A DNA stretch of 64,000 bases from Streptomyces sp. AJS327 (GCF_013450295.1 NZ_SKBR01000005.1:1-64000), one strand, 5' to 3'; positions 1-8,303 are shown, counted from the first letter of the stretch. Program-made: numbers and translations. The notes: generated by a model from the sequence alone, not told the origin.

Positions 1-198
1 GGGCCCCACCGGCCTCCGCCCGGCCGTCGCTGCCGGGGCGGGCCGAGCGTCCGCGCGTAACGTCCCAGTCTGCTACGTAAGTTGACGCAGAGTAGTTGAT
101 CAGAAGTCGGTGAACCCCTCTCCCGTTCCTCGTCGCGGCCCGTCTAAACTCCTTCCACTGGCACCCTCCACGCACCCGAAATGACTGGTGAGAACGGT

Positions 199-1302
199 AT
201 GTCTCGGATACGTAAGAGCCCTGCCCTGCTCGCGGCGCTCGCCCTCCTGGCCCTCAGTGCCTGTGGTTCCGAGACTGCGAAGAGTGAGGGAAAGGTCGTT
301 CTCACCGTCCCCTCCTGGGCTGGCGGCGAGGCCAACGTGGCCGTCGCCCGCTACCTCCTGGAGGAGGAACTGAACTACGAGGTCTCCGAGCGGAAGCTGG
401 ACGAGCGGGACGCCTGGGAGGCGCTCCACACCGGCAAGGCCCACGCCATGCTGGAGGACTGGGGCCACCAGGACCTCCGACGGGAGTACGTGCACGACAA
501 GAGCACGGTGGTCTCGGCCGGGAGCATGGGCATCAACGGGAAGATCGGCTGGTACGTCCCCACCTACCTCGCGGAGAAGCACCCCGAGGTGACGGACTGG
601 CGCAAACTCAACGCCAACTCCCACCTGTTCGCCCCCGGAGGCAAGGACGAGAAGCCCGGCTCCGGAGACGGCGGGCCGTCCGACACCGGCCACGACACCG
701 GCGGTTCGGGAGACTCCGGCGGATCCGGTGACTCCGAGGGAACCGGCGGGGAGAAGGGGGCAGGCCCCTCGGACGGGAACGACACCACCGACTCCGCCGC
801 CGGGAAGGGATCCGGCGCCACCGGCCAACTCCTCGAAGGCTCCCGGAAGTTCCTCACCCACGACGAGGCGCTGCTGAAGAACCTCGACCTGAACTTCACC
901 ACCGTCTACACCGGCAGCGAGGACGCCCAGCTCAAGGAGATCCGGAAGCGGGCCAAGAAGCGCGAGCCCTTCCTCACCTACTGGTGGCGCCCACACTGGG
1001 TCGAGGCCGAGGTGGAACTGACCGAGGTGCGGCTGCCCTCCCACTACGGCGGCTGCGACGAGAACAAGAAGAAGGTCGACTGCGGCTACCCGGAGACCAA
1101 GCTGGAGAAGTACCTCAACCGGGACTTCAGCAAGGACGGCGGCAAGGCGGCGACGCTGCTGCGCAACTTCCAGTGGAGCGCCGACGACCAGAACTCCGTC
1201 GCGAAGCGGATGACCGAGGACGGGCTGAGTCCCCGCGAGGCCGCCAAGGAGTGGGTGGAGAAGAACAAGGGTGTCTGGAAGGTCTGGCTCTGGGGTACCT
1301 GA
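199..1302 (+). CDS. Glycine betaine/OpuAC-type ABC transporter substrate-binding lipoprotein
   Basis: Extracytoplasmic solute-binding lipoprotein, probably for quaternary amines. The N-terminus MSRIRKSPALLAALALLALS is a lipoprotein signal ending in the lipobox LSAC; ATG 199 follows GGTGAG, while the in-frame ATG at 181 has no ribosome site. Segments such as HAMLEDWGHQDLR, KIGWYVPTYLAEKHPEVTDW and the C-terminal NFQWSADDQNSVAKRM match the OpuAC/ProX-like fold, with many Trp residues able to form an aromatic cage. A run of about 60 Gly/Ser/Asp/Glu-rich residues (nucleotides about 645-840) interrupts the domain. No permease or ATPase gene follows; partners may lie left of the window. Family is confident, substrate is inferred. 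Confidence 0.85.
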   Translation: MSRIRKSPALLAALALLALSACGSETAKSEGKVVLTVPSWAGGEANVAVARYLLEEELNYEVSERKLDERDAWEALHTGKAHAMLEDWGHQDLRREYVHDKSTVVSAGSMGINGKIGWYVPTYLAEKHPEVTDWRKLNANSHLFAPGGKDEKPGSGDGGPSDTGHDTGGSGDSGGSGDSEGTGGEKGAGPSDGNDTTDSAAGKGSGATGQLLEGSRKFLTHDEALLKNLDLNFTTVYTGSEDAQLKEIRKRAKKREPFLTYWWRPHWVEAEVELTEVRLPSHYGGCDENKKKVDCGYPETKLEKYLNRDFSKDGGKAATLLRNFQWSADDQNSVAKRMTEDGLSPREAAKEWVEKNKGVWKVWLWGT

Positions 1303-1422
1303 CCCCGAGCCCCACCCACACGTCCAACCGGTCGCCCCCGCCCGCACGTTCGGCCCGCACACCCCCCGCCCCGGCCGTCCGCCGGTACGGGGGGCTGGCC
1401 CCCGTGGTTCCCCCGGGGCGGC

Positions 1423-2607
1423 TCAGCGGACGATGTGCGGCAGGAAGCGCGCGTAGCCGTCCGTCACCAGCCCGGCCGACTCGCGGATGCCCAGCCCGGC
1501 CGCCGCGTCCCGCACCACCCAGGCGCCCAGCACCACCCGGTTCCCGGCGAACGTCGGCAGCGGCAACAGCGCCTGGTAGCAGGCCGGTTCGGAACGGAGC
1601 ACCGCCTCGGGACCCGGCTCGTGCAGGGTGATGCCCGCGCCCTCCCGGCCGAACAGCGGCTTGGCCGCGTACCCCGTCGTCGCGGCCAGCTCGCGCGGAC
1701 CGTCGACGTAGGCGGGCAGCAGGTTCGGATGGTCCGGGAACAGCTCCCACAGGATGGCCAGCAGCGCCTTGTTGGACAGCAGCATCTTCCAGGCGGGCTC
1801 GATCCACAGGGTGGTGCCGGTGCCACCGCCGTTGTCCAGTGTGTCCAGCGCCCGCGGCCCGAACTCGTCGGTGACCAGCCACTCCCACGGGTAGAGCTTG
1901 AAGCAGGAGCGGATGAAGCGCAGCCGCTGGTCGACGAAGCGCCCGGACAGCCCGTCCCAGCCGATCTCCTCCACCGGGATCGCCTCGGTCTCCAACCCCG
2001 CCTGCCGGGCGGTCTCCTGGAGGTAGGCGACGGTCATCAGGTCCTCGCCGGTCTCGTCCTCCACGGAGTGCGCGAAGTGCACCGGCGCCCCCGGGGGCAG
2101 CAGTTCGGCCTGCTCCCGCCAGGCGTCCACCAGCCGCTCGTGCAGGGAGTTCCACTGGTCGGCGTCGGGGAAGCGCTCCTCCATCCAGAACCACTGCGGG
2201 GAGGCCGCCTCCACCAGCGAGGTGGGGGTGTCCGCGTTGTACTCCAGCATCTTCGCCGGACCGGTGCCGTCGTAGTGCAGGTCGAACCGACCGTATATGG
2301 ACGGCTGTTCGGCACGTCGTCGCCAGGACTCACTGACCAGCGCGGTGACCCGGCGGTCGGTCAGCCCGAGGTCCGCGAACCGGTCCTCGGCGACGATGTG
2401 GTCGGCCGCCGCGAGGCACATCCGGTGCAGTTCCTCGACCGTGCGCTCCAGGGCCTCGATCTCCGGGAGCGTGAAGGAGTAGTAGGCGCTCTCATCCCAG
2501 TACGGCCGCAGCGAGTCGTCCGGGTACCGGGTCAACTCGTAGATGCAGCCCTGCTCTTCGACGATCCGCTGCCAACCGGGGCGCGGAGTGATGGTGTGCC
2601 GTTCCAT
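1423..2607 (-). CDS. Glutathionylspermidine synthase-like (YgiC-type) ATP-grasp protein
   Basis: Protein of 394 residues belonging to the GSP_synth (preATP-grasp plus ATP-grasp) family, whose members join amines to carboxylates with ATP. Family features seen are PRPGWQRIVEEQG near the N-terminus, LEYNADTPTSLVE, WIEPAWKMLLSNKALLAILW and the nucleotide-loop segment KPLFGREGAGI. There is no amidase domain, so it is not the bifunctional E. coli Gsp enzyme but the stand-alone YgiC/YjfC type, whose natural substrate is not established. It starts 9 nt after the stop of the upstream lipoprotein gene on the same strand, so the two form an operon, echoing E. coli ygiB-ygiC. Confidence 0.85.
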   Translation of the reverse strand: MERHTITPRPGWQRIVEEQGCIYELTRYPDDSLRPYWDESAYYSFTLPEIEALERTVEELHRMCLAAADHIVAEDRFADLGLTDRRVTALVSESWRRRAEQPSIYGRFDLHYDGTGPAKMLEYNADTPTSLVEAASPQWFWMEERFPDADQWNSLHERLVDAWREQAELLPPGAPVHFAHSVEDETGEDLMTVAYLQETARQAGLETEAIPVEEIGWDGLSGRFVDQRLRFIRSCFKLYPWEWLVTDEFGPRALDTLDNGGGTGTTLWIEPAWKMLLSNKALLAILWELFPDHPNLLPAYVDGPRELAATTGYAAKPLFGREGAGITLHEPGPEAVLRSEPACYQALLPLPTFAGNRVVLGAWVVRDAAAGLGIRESAGLVTDGYARFLPHIVR

Positions 2608-2616
2608 GACGCCCCC

Positions 2617-3090
2617 TCAGCCGCCCACCCTGCCGCCGCCCTTGCAGCCGAAGCCGCCGGAGGAGACGGAACTCTTCACGAAGGAACCGCTGGTGGCGTA
2701 GGAGGAGCCCTTGCCGCCGTAGTACCACTGCGGATCGGTCCGGCTTCCGTAGCCACCACCGGAGCCACCGGAACCACTGCTGAAGCCGTCGTCTTCGCCG
2801 TACGGGTCGTCGGTCTCGTACCCCGAGCTGGAACCGCCGGAGCTGAGCCCGCTGGAGCTGGAACCGCTGGAGCTGAGCCCGCTGGAGCTGGAACCGCTCG
2901 AACTCAGGCCGCCGGAGCCGCCGGCCCGGCACTCGCTGTCGCTGAGCACCCGGTAGCCGGACCCCGTGATGTCGTTGCGGTCCACACACCGTTTGTCGGG
3001 CTCCGAGGACCCGCAGGCGGTGAGGGTCATCGCGAGCGCCCCCATGCCCCCCAGGATGACCGTGCTGGAACGAAGCTTCCGGTGCGCCAT
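2617..3090 (-). CDS. Small Ser/Gly-rich lipoprotein, YgiB-like partner of the GSP-synthase gene
   Basis: 157-residue lipoprotein. MAHRKLRSSTVILGGMGALA leads to the lipobox LTAC; the mature part begins CGSSEPDKRCVDRNDITGSG, then a repetitive SSSG/SGLSS tract, then an aromatic and Gly-rich tail with two more Cys and the segment SSVSSGGFGCKGGG. The start ATG at 3090 is preceded by GGGGGAG. It is first in an operon with the GSP-synthase-like gene. E. coli YgiB (UPF0441), also a lipoprotein next to an ATP-grasp gene, ends with a similar RGGFG element, so I infer a remote YgiB analogue; primary-sequence support is thin and function is unknown. Confidence 0.72.
   Translation of the reverse strand: MAHRKLRSSTVILGGMGALAMTLTACGSSEPDKRCVDRNDITGSGYRVLSDSECRAGGSGGLSSSGSSSSGLSSSGSSSSGLSSGGSSSGYETDDPYGEDDGFSSGSGGSGGGYGSRTDPQWYYGGKGSSYATSGSFVKSSVSSGGFGCKGGGRVGG
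2821..2910. repeat. 30-bp in-frame tandem repeat in the YgiB-like lipoprotein gene
   Basis: Three consecutive copies of a 30-bp unit, of the form gctggagctggaaccgctgg followed by agctgagccc, with increasing divergence at both ends. The unit is ten codons and encodes alternating SSSGL/SSSGS blocks on the minus strand, so copy-number change would keep the reading frame. Confidence 0.8.
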
Positions 3091-3860
3091 CTCTCGTCTC
3101 CCCCGTGACGTCGGCTGATGTGACCCGTCGGACGCCGGACGCGTGTGCGTCCCGGCGCTTCCCCGTCCGCGTCGGCGTGGACCGCCGGACGGGCGGCCGG
3201 TGGTCGGCTCCGGCTCGTGCCCGGCGGATGTCTCCGGCCGAGGACCCCACCCGCCCAGCCCCCACCCCAGCGACTGTCGGACGGGCCGAACGACCGTCAT
3301 GCGACGGTGGGTGCCCAGGTGTTGGGATGGCCGGGAGGCCGTGCGGTCCCGCGCGAAGTGGACAGGGACACGGCAAGAGTAGGCGGCCCGGGGAACCGTG
3401 CGTACGGCGGTTGCCCCTTTCTTTCCGCACCTGGAACCGGGGCGGCACCGATTCAGTACAGAATCCCAACACAACCCCCGCCGGGAGCCGTTCGGGATCC
3501 CGGCGCGCCCGGGCCGGCCATCCCGGACCGCGCCCGGGCGGAACACGGCGGCCCCGGCCGCGCCCAGCGGGGCTCCACGGCCCCTCCGGAGCCCTCCCGA
3601 GGCCCTCCCGGAGTCCTCCGCGAGCCCTCCCGGTAACACCCGGCGATCCGGCATCTCCGCCTCCGGAACACCCTTGTGTACAGGGCGAATTCCGGCCCCG
3701 GCAACACAGGATCCGCCACAGCGAGCCCCGTTGTGTCATCACCCGGTAACAGTCCTTCCCCGAGATCGTGGCAGTCGGCAAGGATGTTGATCGACCACCA
3801 GCGCACGGCCGTACGGCAGTTGGGCAGCCGTGCCACCGATCACCAGGGGGATCCCGGAAG
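3091..3860. other. Intergenic region between divergent lipoprotein genes
   Basis: 770 bp without a convincing gene. Overlapping open frames on both strands are Pro/Arg/Gly-rich and mutually antisense, with no ribosome sites. It must hold the promoters for the leftward lipoprotein/GSP-synthase operon and the rightward lipoprotein gene. Near 3590-3635 there is a short-period repetition of the octamer CCCTCCCG. I could not place a convincing promoter. Confidence 0.6.
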
Positions 3861-4349
3861 ATGCTTCGTACGCAGCGCCGTAAGACGGTCCTGACCGCCG
3901 TCGCCCTGATGGCGACCACCGCTCTGCTCACCTCCTGCCAGAGCGACGACGACTCGGGGGGCGAGAAGTCCGACGGCGGCTCCTCCCAGGAGGACGCGAA
4001 GGACACCTCCGGCGGCGGCGACGGCGAGGACAAGGGCGGCGGGTCCGGCGACGGCGGGGACAAGGGCGACGGCAAGGGTGGCAAGGGCGCGACGGGCACG
4101 TGGTTCGGCAAGGTGTCGTACATGGCGCCGGGGAAGTACACGGTGAGCGACCAGAAGGGCACCAAGCAGGCGTTCTTCACCTCCACGTCCACCAACATCC
4201 AGGGCAGCGGCGACATCTGCGGTGACGAGAACGGTCAGGCGGCCACCAAGTGCACCGAGGGCCAGCTGGAGGCCGCCGCGAAGAAGGGCGTGTCCGCGAA
4301 GGTGGAGATCAGGAGCGGCACCGCGCTCAGCGTCATCGACGACCGCTGA
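3861..4349 (+). CDS. Small lipoprotein of unknown function
   Basis: 162-residue lipoprotein: MLRTQRRKTVLTAVALMATT then lipobox LTSC, an Asp/Ser/Gly/Lys-rich linker to about residue 75, and a compact C-terminal domain starting GTWFGKVSYMAPGKYTV that includes DICGDENGQAATKCTEGQL with two Cys likely forming a disulfide. ATG 3861 is preceded by GGAAG; an upstream extension in the same frame lacks a signal sequence logic. It stands alone, followed by a strong terminator. I do not recognise the domain; comparable small lipoproteins of unknown role are common in Streptomyces. Confidence 0.75.
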   Translation: MLRTQRRKTVLTAVALMATTALLTSCQSDDDSGGEKSDGGSSQEDAKDTSGGGDGEDKGGGSGDGGDKGDGKGGKGATGTWFGKVSYMAPGKYTVSDQKGTKQAFFTSTSTNIQGSGDICGDENGQAATKCTEGQLEAAAKKGVSAKVEIRSGTALSVIDDR

Positions 4350-4376
4350 CCGCCGCCGCACGCTCCGCGTGCCCCC

Positions 4377-4409
4377 GTCCCCGTGGGCGGACGACCCGCC
4401 CACGGGGAC
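4377..4409. terminator. Perfect 14-bp stem-loop after the small lipoprotein gene
   Basis: Arms GTCCCCGTGGGCGG and CCGCCCACGGGGAC pair without mismatch around a 5-nt loop, 28 nt after the stop codon. There is no T-run, as is usual in Streptomyces. Confidence 0.8.
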
Positions 4410-4600
4410 CGCGAGCACCGCGGCAACCCCCACGGCTTCGCCAACCCCCCATCACACACCACGCGTTCACCGCGCTCACGGCCACGGCCCACGGGCGAGC
4501 GCCGGGCGGGCGGAGGCGCGGTGCCGGTCCGCCGCACGCCGGGACCTCCCGCGCCGCGCGGTCCGCGACGACCGCTGCTCGGCGGCGAAATCGGCGCGGC

Positions 4601-5386
4601 TCAGGCGGGTTTGTTGGCGAGGGCGAGCAGGTGGGAGCTGGCGGCCAGCAACTCCGGGTAGGGGTCGGCCAGTCGGGCGGCGGTGAGCGCCGACTCGAAG
4701 AGCGCGCTGTCGTCCAGAGGCCGTCCGGCGACCTGTTCGGCGGCCTTCAGCAGACTCCACGCCGGGCCCTCCACGCCCCGCACCTCGGTACCGGTGAACC
4801 CCGCGTTGGTGACCTCCGTGCCCAGCTCCGTCGCGCCGTGGAAGTGGACGGTGGTGACGGTGGCGCTCTCGTCCCGCGCCGGGCCGCCGAGAGCGGCGCT
4901 GACCTCCTCACGCACGCTGTCCCGGTGCAGATGCGCCAGCGCGGTGTGGTCGAACAGGGCGGCGTACCGGTTGATTCCGGCTGCGGCGAGCAGCCCGCCG
5001 GGACGCAGTACCCGGTGCGCCTCCGCGAGGGCCCGGTCCCGGTCGGCGCGCTCCACCAGGTGGTACAGCGGCCCCAGCAGCAGCACGGCGTCGAACGAAC
5101 CGTCCATGGCGTGGAGTTCACGCGCGTCCCCCAGCTCGGCCGCGCAGCCGGGGAGGGCGCGGGCCTGCTCGACATGGAGCGGGACGGGGTCCACCAGCCG
5201 CACCTGGTAGCCGTCCCCCACCAGCCAGCGGGCGTGCGTGCCGGGACCTCCACCGACGTCGAGGACGAGCGCGGGAGGCCGGGGCAGCCGCGCGCGCAGC
5301 AGTTCCTGGGTGCGGAGTAACTCCAGCCGCCCGTCCGCGGAGGCGGTCAGCCGCAGCGCTTCGGCGGCGGTGGAGTAGTAGGTCAT
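4601..5386 (-). CDS. Class I SAM-dependent methyltransferase
   Basis: About 261 residues. SAM-binding motif I is VLDVGGGPGTHARWLV, followed by the acidic strand end VRLVDPVP, then DGSFDAVLLLGPLYHLVE and VLRPGGLLAAAGI, the standard order of class I methyltransferases of the Methyltransf_11/25 type. The substrate is unknown. I start at the ATG at 5386 (MTYYSTAAEALRL), which has GAGG-like bases upstream; ATG at 5410 (MFPIAPEV) is equally possible and adds eight residues. It is monocistronic, with no partner that suggests a pathway. Confidence 0.85.
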   Translation of the reverse strand: MTYYSTAAEALRLTASADGRLELLRTQELLRARLPRPPALVLDVGGGPGTHARWLVGDGYQVRLVDPVPLHVEQARALPGCAAELGDARELHAMDGSFDAVLLLGPLYHLVERADRDRALAEAHRVLRPGGLLAAAGINRYAALFDHTALAHLHRDSVREEVSAALGGPARDESATVTTVHFHGATELGTEVTNAGFTGTEVRGVEGPAWSLLKAAEQVAGRPLDDSALFESALTAARLADPYPELLAASSHLLALANKPA

Positions 5387-5570
5387 GACCTCGGGCGCTA
5401 TGGGGAACATGCCCCGCATTCTGGTCGCGGCCGCCCCCGGCAACCAGACACCCACGAAACCCTTGAACACCCCCCACCCCCACCCCCGTTGGCCCGCCTG
5501 CCCCCCGCTGTCCGGGTACCAGGGACGGTCCATCCCGCCCCCGTCTGGCGGCGGACGGAGCGGTGCGGGA

Positions 5571-5741
5571 TCAGCGGGTGGCGAAGGTGTAGCCGAGCAG
5601 AGCCACCCCGAGGCCCATGACCGTGACGAAACAGTAGAGCCACGCCGGAACGCCGAAGAACCGCGTTCCCTGGTCATCCGCGTGGGGCTCGGGATTGTGG
5701 CACTCGGGATCGGTGCATACGCCTTCGGTGCGGATCTTCAT
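5571..5741 (-). CDS. Tiny single-pass membrane protein with paired cysteines
   Basis: 56 residues: MKIRTEGVCTDPECHNPEPH, then an acidic stretch, then a hydrophobic segment (FFGVPAWLYCFVTVMGLGVA) and a short C-terminal tail ending FATR. The CTDPEC pair with a nearby His could bind a metal or form a disulfide. The ATG at 5741 lies 4 nt after the TAG of the preceding minus-strand frame, with GAAAGCGG just before that stop acting as a ribosome site, so it is probably translationally coupled to it. No family recognised. Confidence 0.65.
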   Translation of the reverse strand: MKIRTEGVCTDPECHNPEPHADDQGTRFFGVPAWLYCFVTVMGLGVALLGYTFATR

Positions 5742-5745
5742 GGGG

Positions 5746-5954
5746 CTACCGCTTTCGGGCTCGTATCAGGGCTGCCATCACGATACCGACCAGCACGGCC
5801 GATAACGGCGCGACAACCATGCAGCCGGACGACCCCCCGTCCGTACCCTGGTCTCCCCCGGAGGGGGTACGGCGTGCCTTCCGCCGCCGCTCTTGCTGTG
5901 CCGACCGCCCCGGCTTCCGCTCGCCTTGTCCTGGTACTCGCTGTAGTCGCTCAT
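5746..5954 (-). pseudogene. Small membrane protein gene with an apparent -1 frameshift in a G6 run
   Basis: An ORF starts at ATG 5954 behind an excellent ribosome site (GGAGAAGGACGG) and reads MSDYSEYQDKASGSRGG and onward, hydrophilic. In its own frame it runs to a stop at 5778 with an Arg/Trp-rich end. At a run of six G (plus-strand C run near 5833-5838) slipping back one base gives instead a tail with a clear transmembrane segment (MVVAPLSAVLVGIVMAALI) and charged RARKR, ending at 5746. That second frame also carries the ribosome site of the next gene. I infer a 69-residue tail-anchored protein whose gene is frameshifted, mis-sequenced or decoded by slippage. The second frame contains a TTA codon. 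Confidence 0.55.
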
Positions 5955-6121
5955 CCGTCCTTCTCCACTGATCACTGGGTGACTGTTCAGCGGCGAGGTC
6001 AGGCCGGAGGAACGGTGCTGGTGGGCACGGCGGGGTCAGGTGGACCCGCGCACCTACTCGCCACGTCTCCATGCTGGAGCGGTCCACCGGGCAGAACGAC
6101 GTCGCTCTGAGCGTCCGGTCG

Positions 6122-6152
6122 GTGACACACGCGGGCGTCAAACTGGTGTCAC
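6122..6152. promoter_or_regulatory. Inverted GTGACAC/GTGTCAC repeat upstream of the XRE pseudogene
   Basis: GTGACAC (6122-6128) and GTGTCAC (6146-6152) are perfect inverted arms separated by 17 nt, 30 nt before the start of the broken regulator gene. It may be an old autoregulatory operator, but this rests only on symmetry and position. Confidence 0.35.
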
Positions 6153-6182
6153 GACAGGGGAGTTGGGGGAGGACGTCCAGGT

Positions 6183-6961
6183 ATGACGACACCATCGGGG
6201 GTTCCGAACGACACACTTAGGGCGGTGCGCATCTCCCTGCGGATGAGCCAGGACGACCTGGCGCGCGCGATCCGTCGCGCGGGGGACGCGGCCAACGAAC
6301 CCAACGAGGCGTCCAAACGCCTCGTTTAGCGGTGGGAAAGCGGTGTGAGCCGATGGCCCCGCCAGGTCTACGCCCGAGCGTTGGAGAGCGTCACTGGTCT
6401 GCCCGTCGAGTCACTGGGCTTCGTACTCCCGGTGCCCGCGGCGCGGGTCGTGGGCGATGGCAGAGGAGGGCATGACATGCAGCACGGTACGAACAGTGAG
6501 GGCTCCCCGGGGGACAGTCCGCAGGTGGTACTCAACGCGGCACGTGAGAACTACACGGCATCTGGCTGAGCCGGTACGAGTACTTCTCCTCGGGCCGGGA
6601 CGCGATGTTCCGCGGCCTTCACCACGTCGTGCTGCTCCAACGCGGCGAACGACTCACGGGACGGTCGCTCGACGGCGCGTCATCGAACCCGGATTCCCCC
6701 CTCTCCGTTGACCTCACCATCGACCGGAACGTGGTCACCGGAACCTGGCGGGAGCAGACAGCGGAGGACGGTTACTACGCGGGGGCCCACTACCACGGGG
6801 CACTTCAGCTCCTCGTGGAGCCGACCGGGCGGCGCATGGTGGGCAAGTGGATCGGATTCGGCAAGGATTTCGACGTGAACACGGGGCCGTGGGAGCTGGT
6901 CTTCCAGGAGGCGTCCACGTCCCAGGACGCGATGACCCGGTACAGCCGGACCCCTGGATAG
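6183..6961 (+). pseudogene. XRE-family helix-turn-helix regulator, broken by an amber codon and a frameshift
   Basis: Starts at ATG 6183 after GGGGAGGACG. The frame reads LRAVRISLRMSQDDLARAIR, a typical XRE helix-turn-helix, then SKRLV, TAG at 6327-6329, and RWESGVSRWPRQVYARALE. Intact relatives have Gln before RWE, so CAG to TAG is the likely change. The same frame continues to a TGA at 6567, but from about 6557 the family-like C-terminal sequence (GIWLSRYEYFSSGRDAMFRG through GKWIGFGKDFDVNTGPWELV) is in another frame and ends at 6961. Two independent lesions argue for a decayed gene. Translation could restart at GTG 6345 or ATG 6605, giving fragments only. Confidence 0.75.
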
Positions 6962-6983
6962 CCCCCGGGCGTGGGTCGGGTGG

Positions 6984-7013
6984 GGAACCGTCCGCCTGGG
7001 GGCGGACGGTTCC
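6984..7013. terminator. Perfect 13-bp stem-loop between convergent genes
   Basis: GGAACCGTCCGCC and GGCGGACGGTTCC pair perfectly around a TGGG loop, between the broken XRE gene and rocD, and can serve both directions. Confidence 0.8.
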
Positions 7014-7085
7014 GGGCCGGGGGCGGTGGCGCCGCCCCCGGCCGTGGTCTGGTGACCGTTGTTCAGGGGGAGTTGGGCCTCCGCG

Positions 7086-8303
7086 TCAGGAGAGGGCGGC
7101 GCGAAGCTGTTCGAGACCCCAGTCCAGGTCCTCCTTGGAGATCACCAGGGGCGGCGCGATGCGGATCGTCGACCCGTGGGTGTCCTTCACGAGGACGCCC
7201 CTGGCCATGAGCTTCTCCGAGATCTCGCGGCCGGTGCCGTGCGCCGGGTCGATGTCGACCCCGGCCCAGAGTCCCCGTCCGCGCACGGCGCGTACGGCGC
7301 CCGAGGCGTGCTCGGTCAGCAGGCCGAGTTCGCTGTGCAGATGCTCACCCAGCTCGCGGGCCCGCTCCTGGTACTCGCCGGTGCGCAGCATGTCGATGAC
7401 CTCCAGCGCCACGGCGCTGGCCAGCGGGTTGCCGCCGAAGGTGGAGCCGTGCTCGCCCGGCTGGTACACGCCGAGCACGTCGCGGTCGGCGACCACCGCC
7501 GAGACGGGGACGACGCCGCCGCCCAGCGCCTTGCCCAGCACGTACATGTCGGGAACGACGCCGTCCGGCTCCTCCTGTTCGCAGGCGAAGGTGGCGCCGG
7601 TGCGGCCCAGTCCGGACTGGATCTCGTCGGCGATGAACAGCACCCCGCGCCGCCGGGTCAACTCCCGTACTCCGGCGAGGTATCCGGCGGGCGGCACCAG
7701 CACCCCGGCCTCGCCCTGGATGGGTTCGAGCAGGACGGCGACGGTGTGTTCGTCCACGGCGTTCTCCAGCGCGGCGAGGTCGCCGTAGGGGACGATCTCG
7801 AACCCGGGGGTGTACGGGCCGAAGTCGGCGCGGGCCTCCTCGTCGGTGGAGAAGCTGACGATGGTGGTGGTGCGGCCGTGGAAGTTGTTCTCCGCGACGA
7901 CGATCTTGGCCTTGTCCCGTGGGACGCCCTTGACCTGGTAGCCCCACTTCCGCGCGGTCTTGACCGCCGTCTCGACGGCCTCGGCGCCGGTGTTCATCGG
8001 CAGCACCATCTCCTTGCCGCACAGCTCGGCGAGGCGGGTGCAGAAGTCCGCGAAGCGGTCGTGGTGGAAGGCCCGGGAGGTCAGGGTGACGCGGTCCAGC
8101 TGGGCCGTGGCCGCCGCGATCAGACGGGGGTTGCGGTGGCCGAAGTTGAGCGCCGAGTAACCGGCCAGCATGTCCAGATACCGATTGCCGTCGACATCCG
8201 TCATCCACGCGCCCTCGGCCGAGGCGACGACCAGGGGGAGGGGGTGGTAGTTGTGCGCACTGTGCGCGTCCGCTGCGGCGATCAGCCCGGCGGTCGTGGT
8301 CAT
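7086..8303 (-). CDS. rocD: Ornithine aminotransferase
   Basis: 405-residue class III PLP aminotransferase converting ornithine and 2-oxoglutarate to glutamate semialdehyde and glutamate in arginine catabolism. It starts MTTTAGLIAAADAHSAHNYH with the ornithine-transaminase HNYHPLP signature, then NTGAEAVETAVKTARKWGY, the conserved HGRTT, EPIQGEAGV, the DEIQSGLGRTG cofactor loop and the Schiff-base lysine in LGKALGGG (K258). GSTFGGNPLAS near the C-terminus completes the family pattern. Length is normal. An open in-frame extension upstream of 8303 is Arg/Pro-rich and unlike the family. It is monocistronic, with no dimethylargininase gene beside it. Confidence 0.95.
   Translation of the reverse strand: MTTTAGLIAAADAHSAHNYHPLPLVVASAEGAWMTDVDGNRYLDMLAGYSALNFGHRNPRLIAAATAQLDRVTLTSRAFHHDRFADFCTRLAELCGKEMVLPMNTGAEAVETAVKTARKWGYQVKGVPRDKAKIVVAENNFHGRTTTIVSFSTDEEARADFGPYTPGFEIVPYGDLAALENAVDEHTVAVLLEPIQGEAGVLVPPAGYLAGVRELTRRRGVLFIADEIQSGLGRTGATFACEQEEPDGVVPDMYVLGKALGGGVVPVSAVVADRDVLGVYQPGEHGSTFGGNPLASAVALEVIDMLRTGEYQERARELGEHLHSELGLLTEHASGAVRAVRGRGLWAGVDIDPAHGTGREISEKLMARGVLVKDTHGSTIRIAPPLVISKEDLDWGLEQLRAALS

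Noticed and set aside
3105..3836. Several overlapping open frames between the two lipoprotein genes
   Set aside because: Mutually overlapping low-complexity frames without starts; treated as promoter region.
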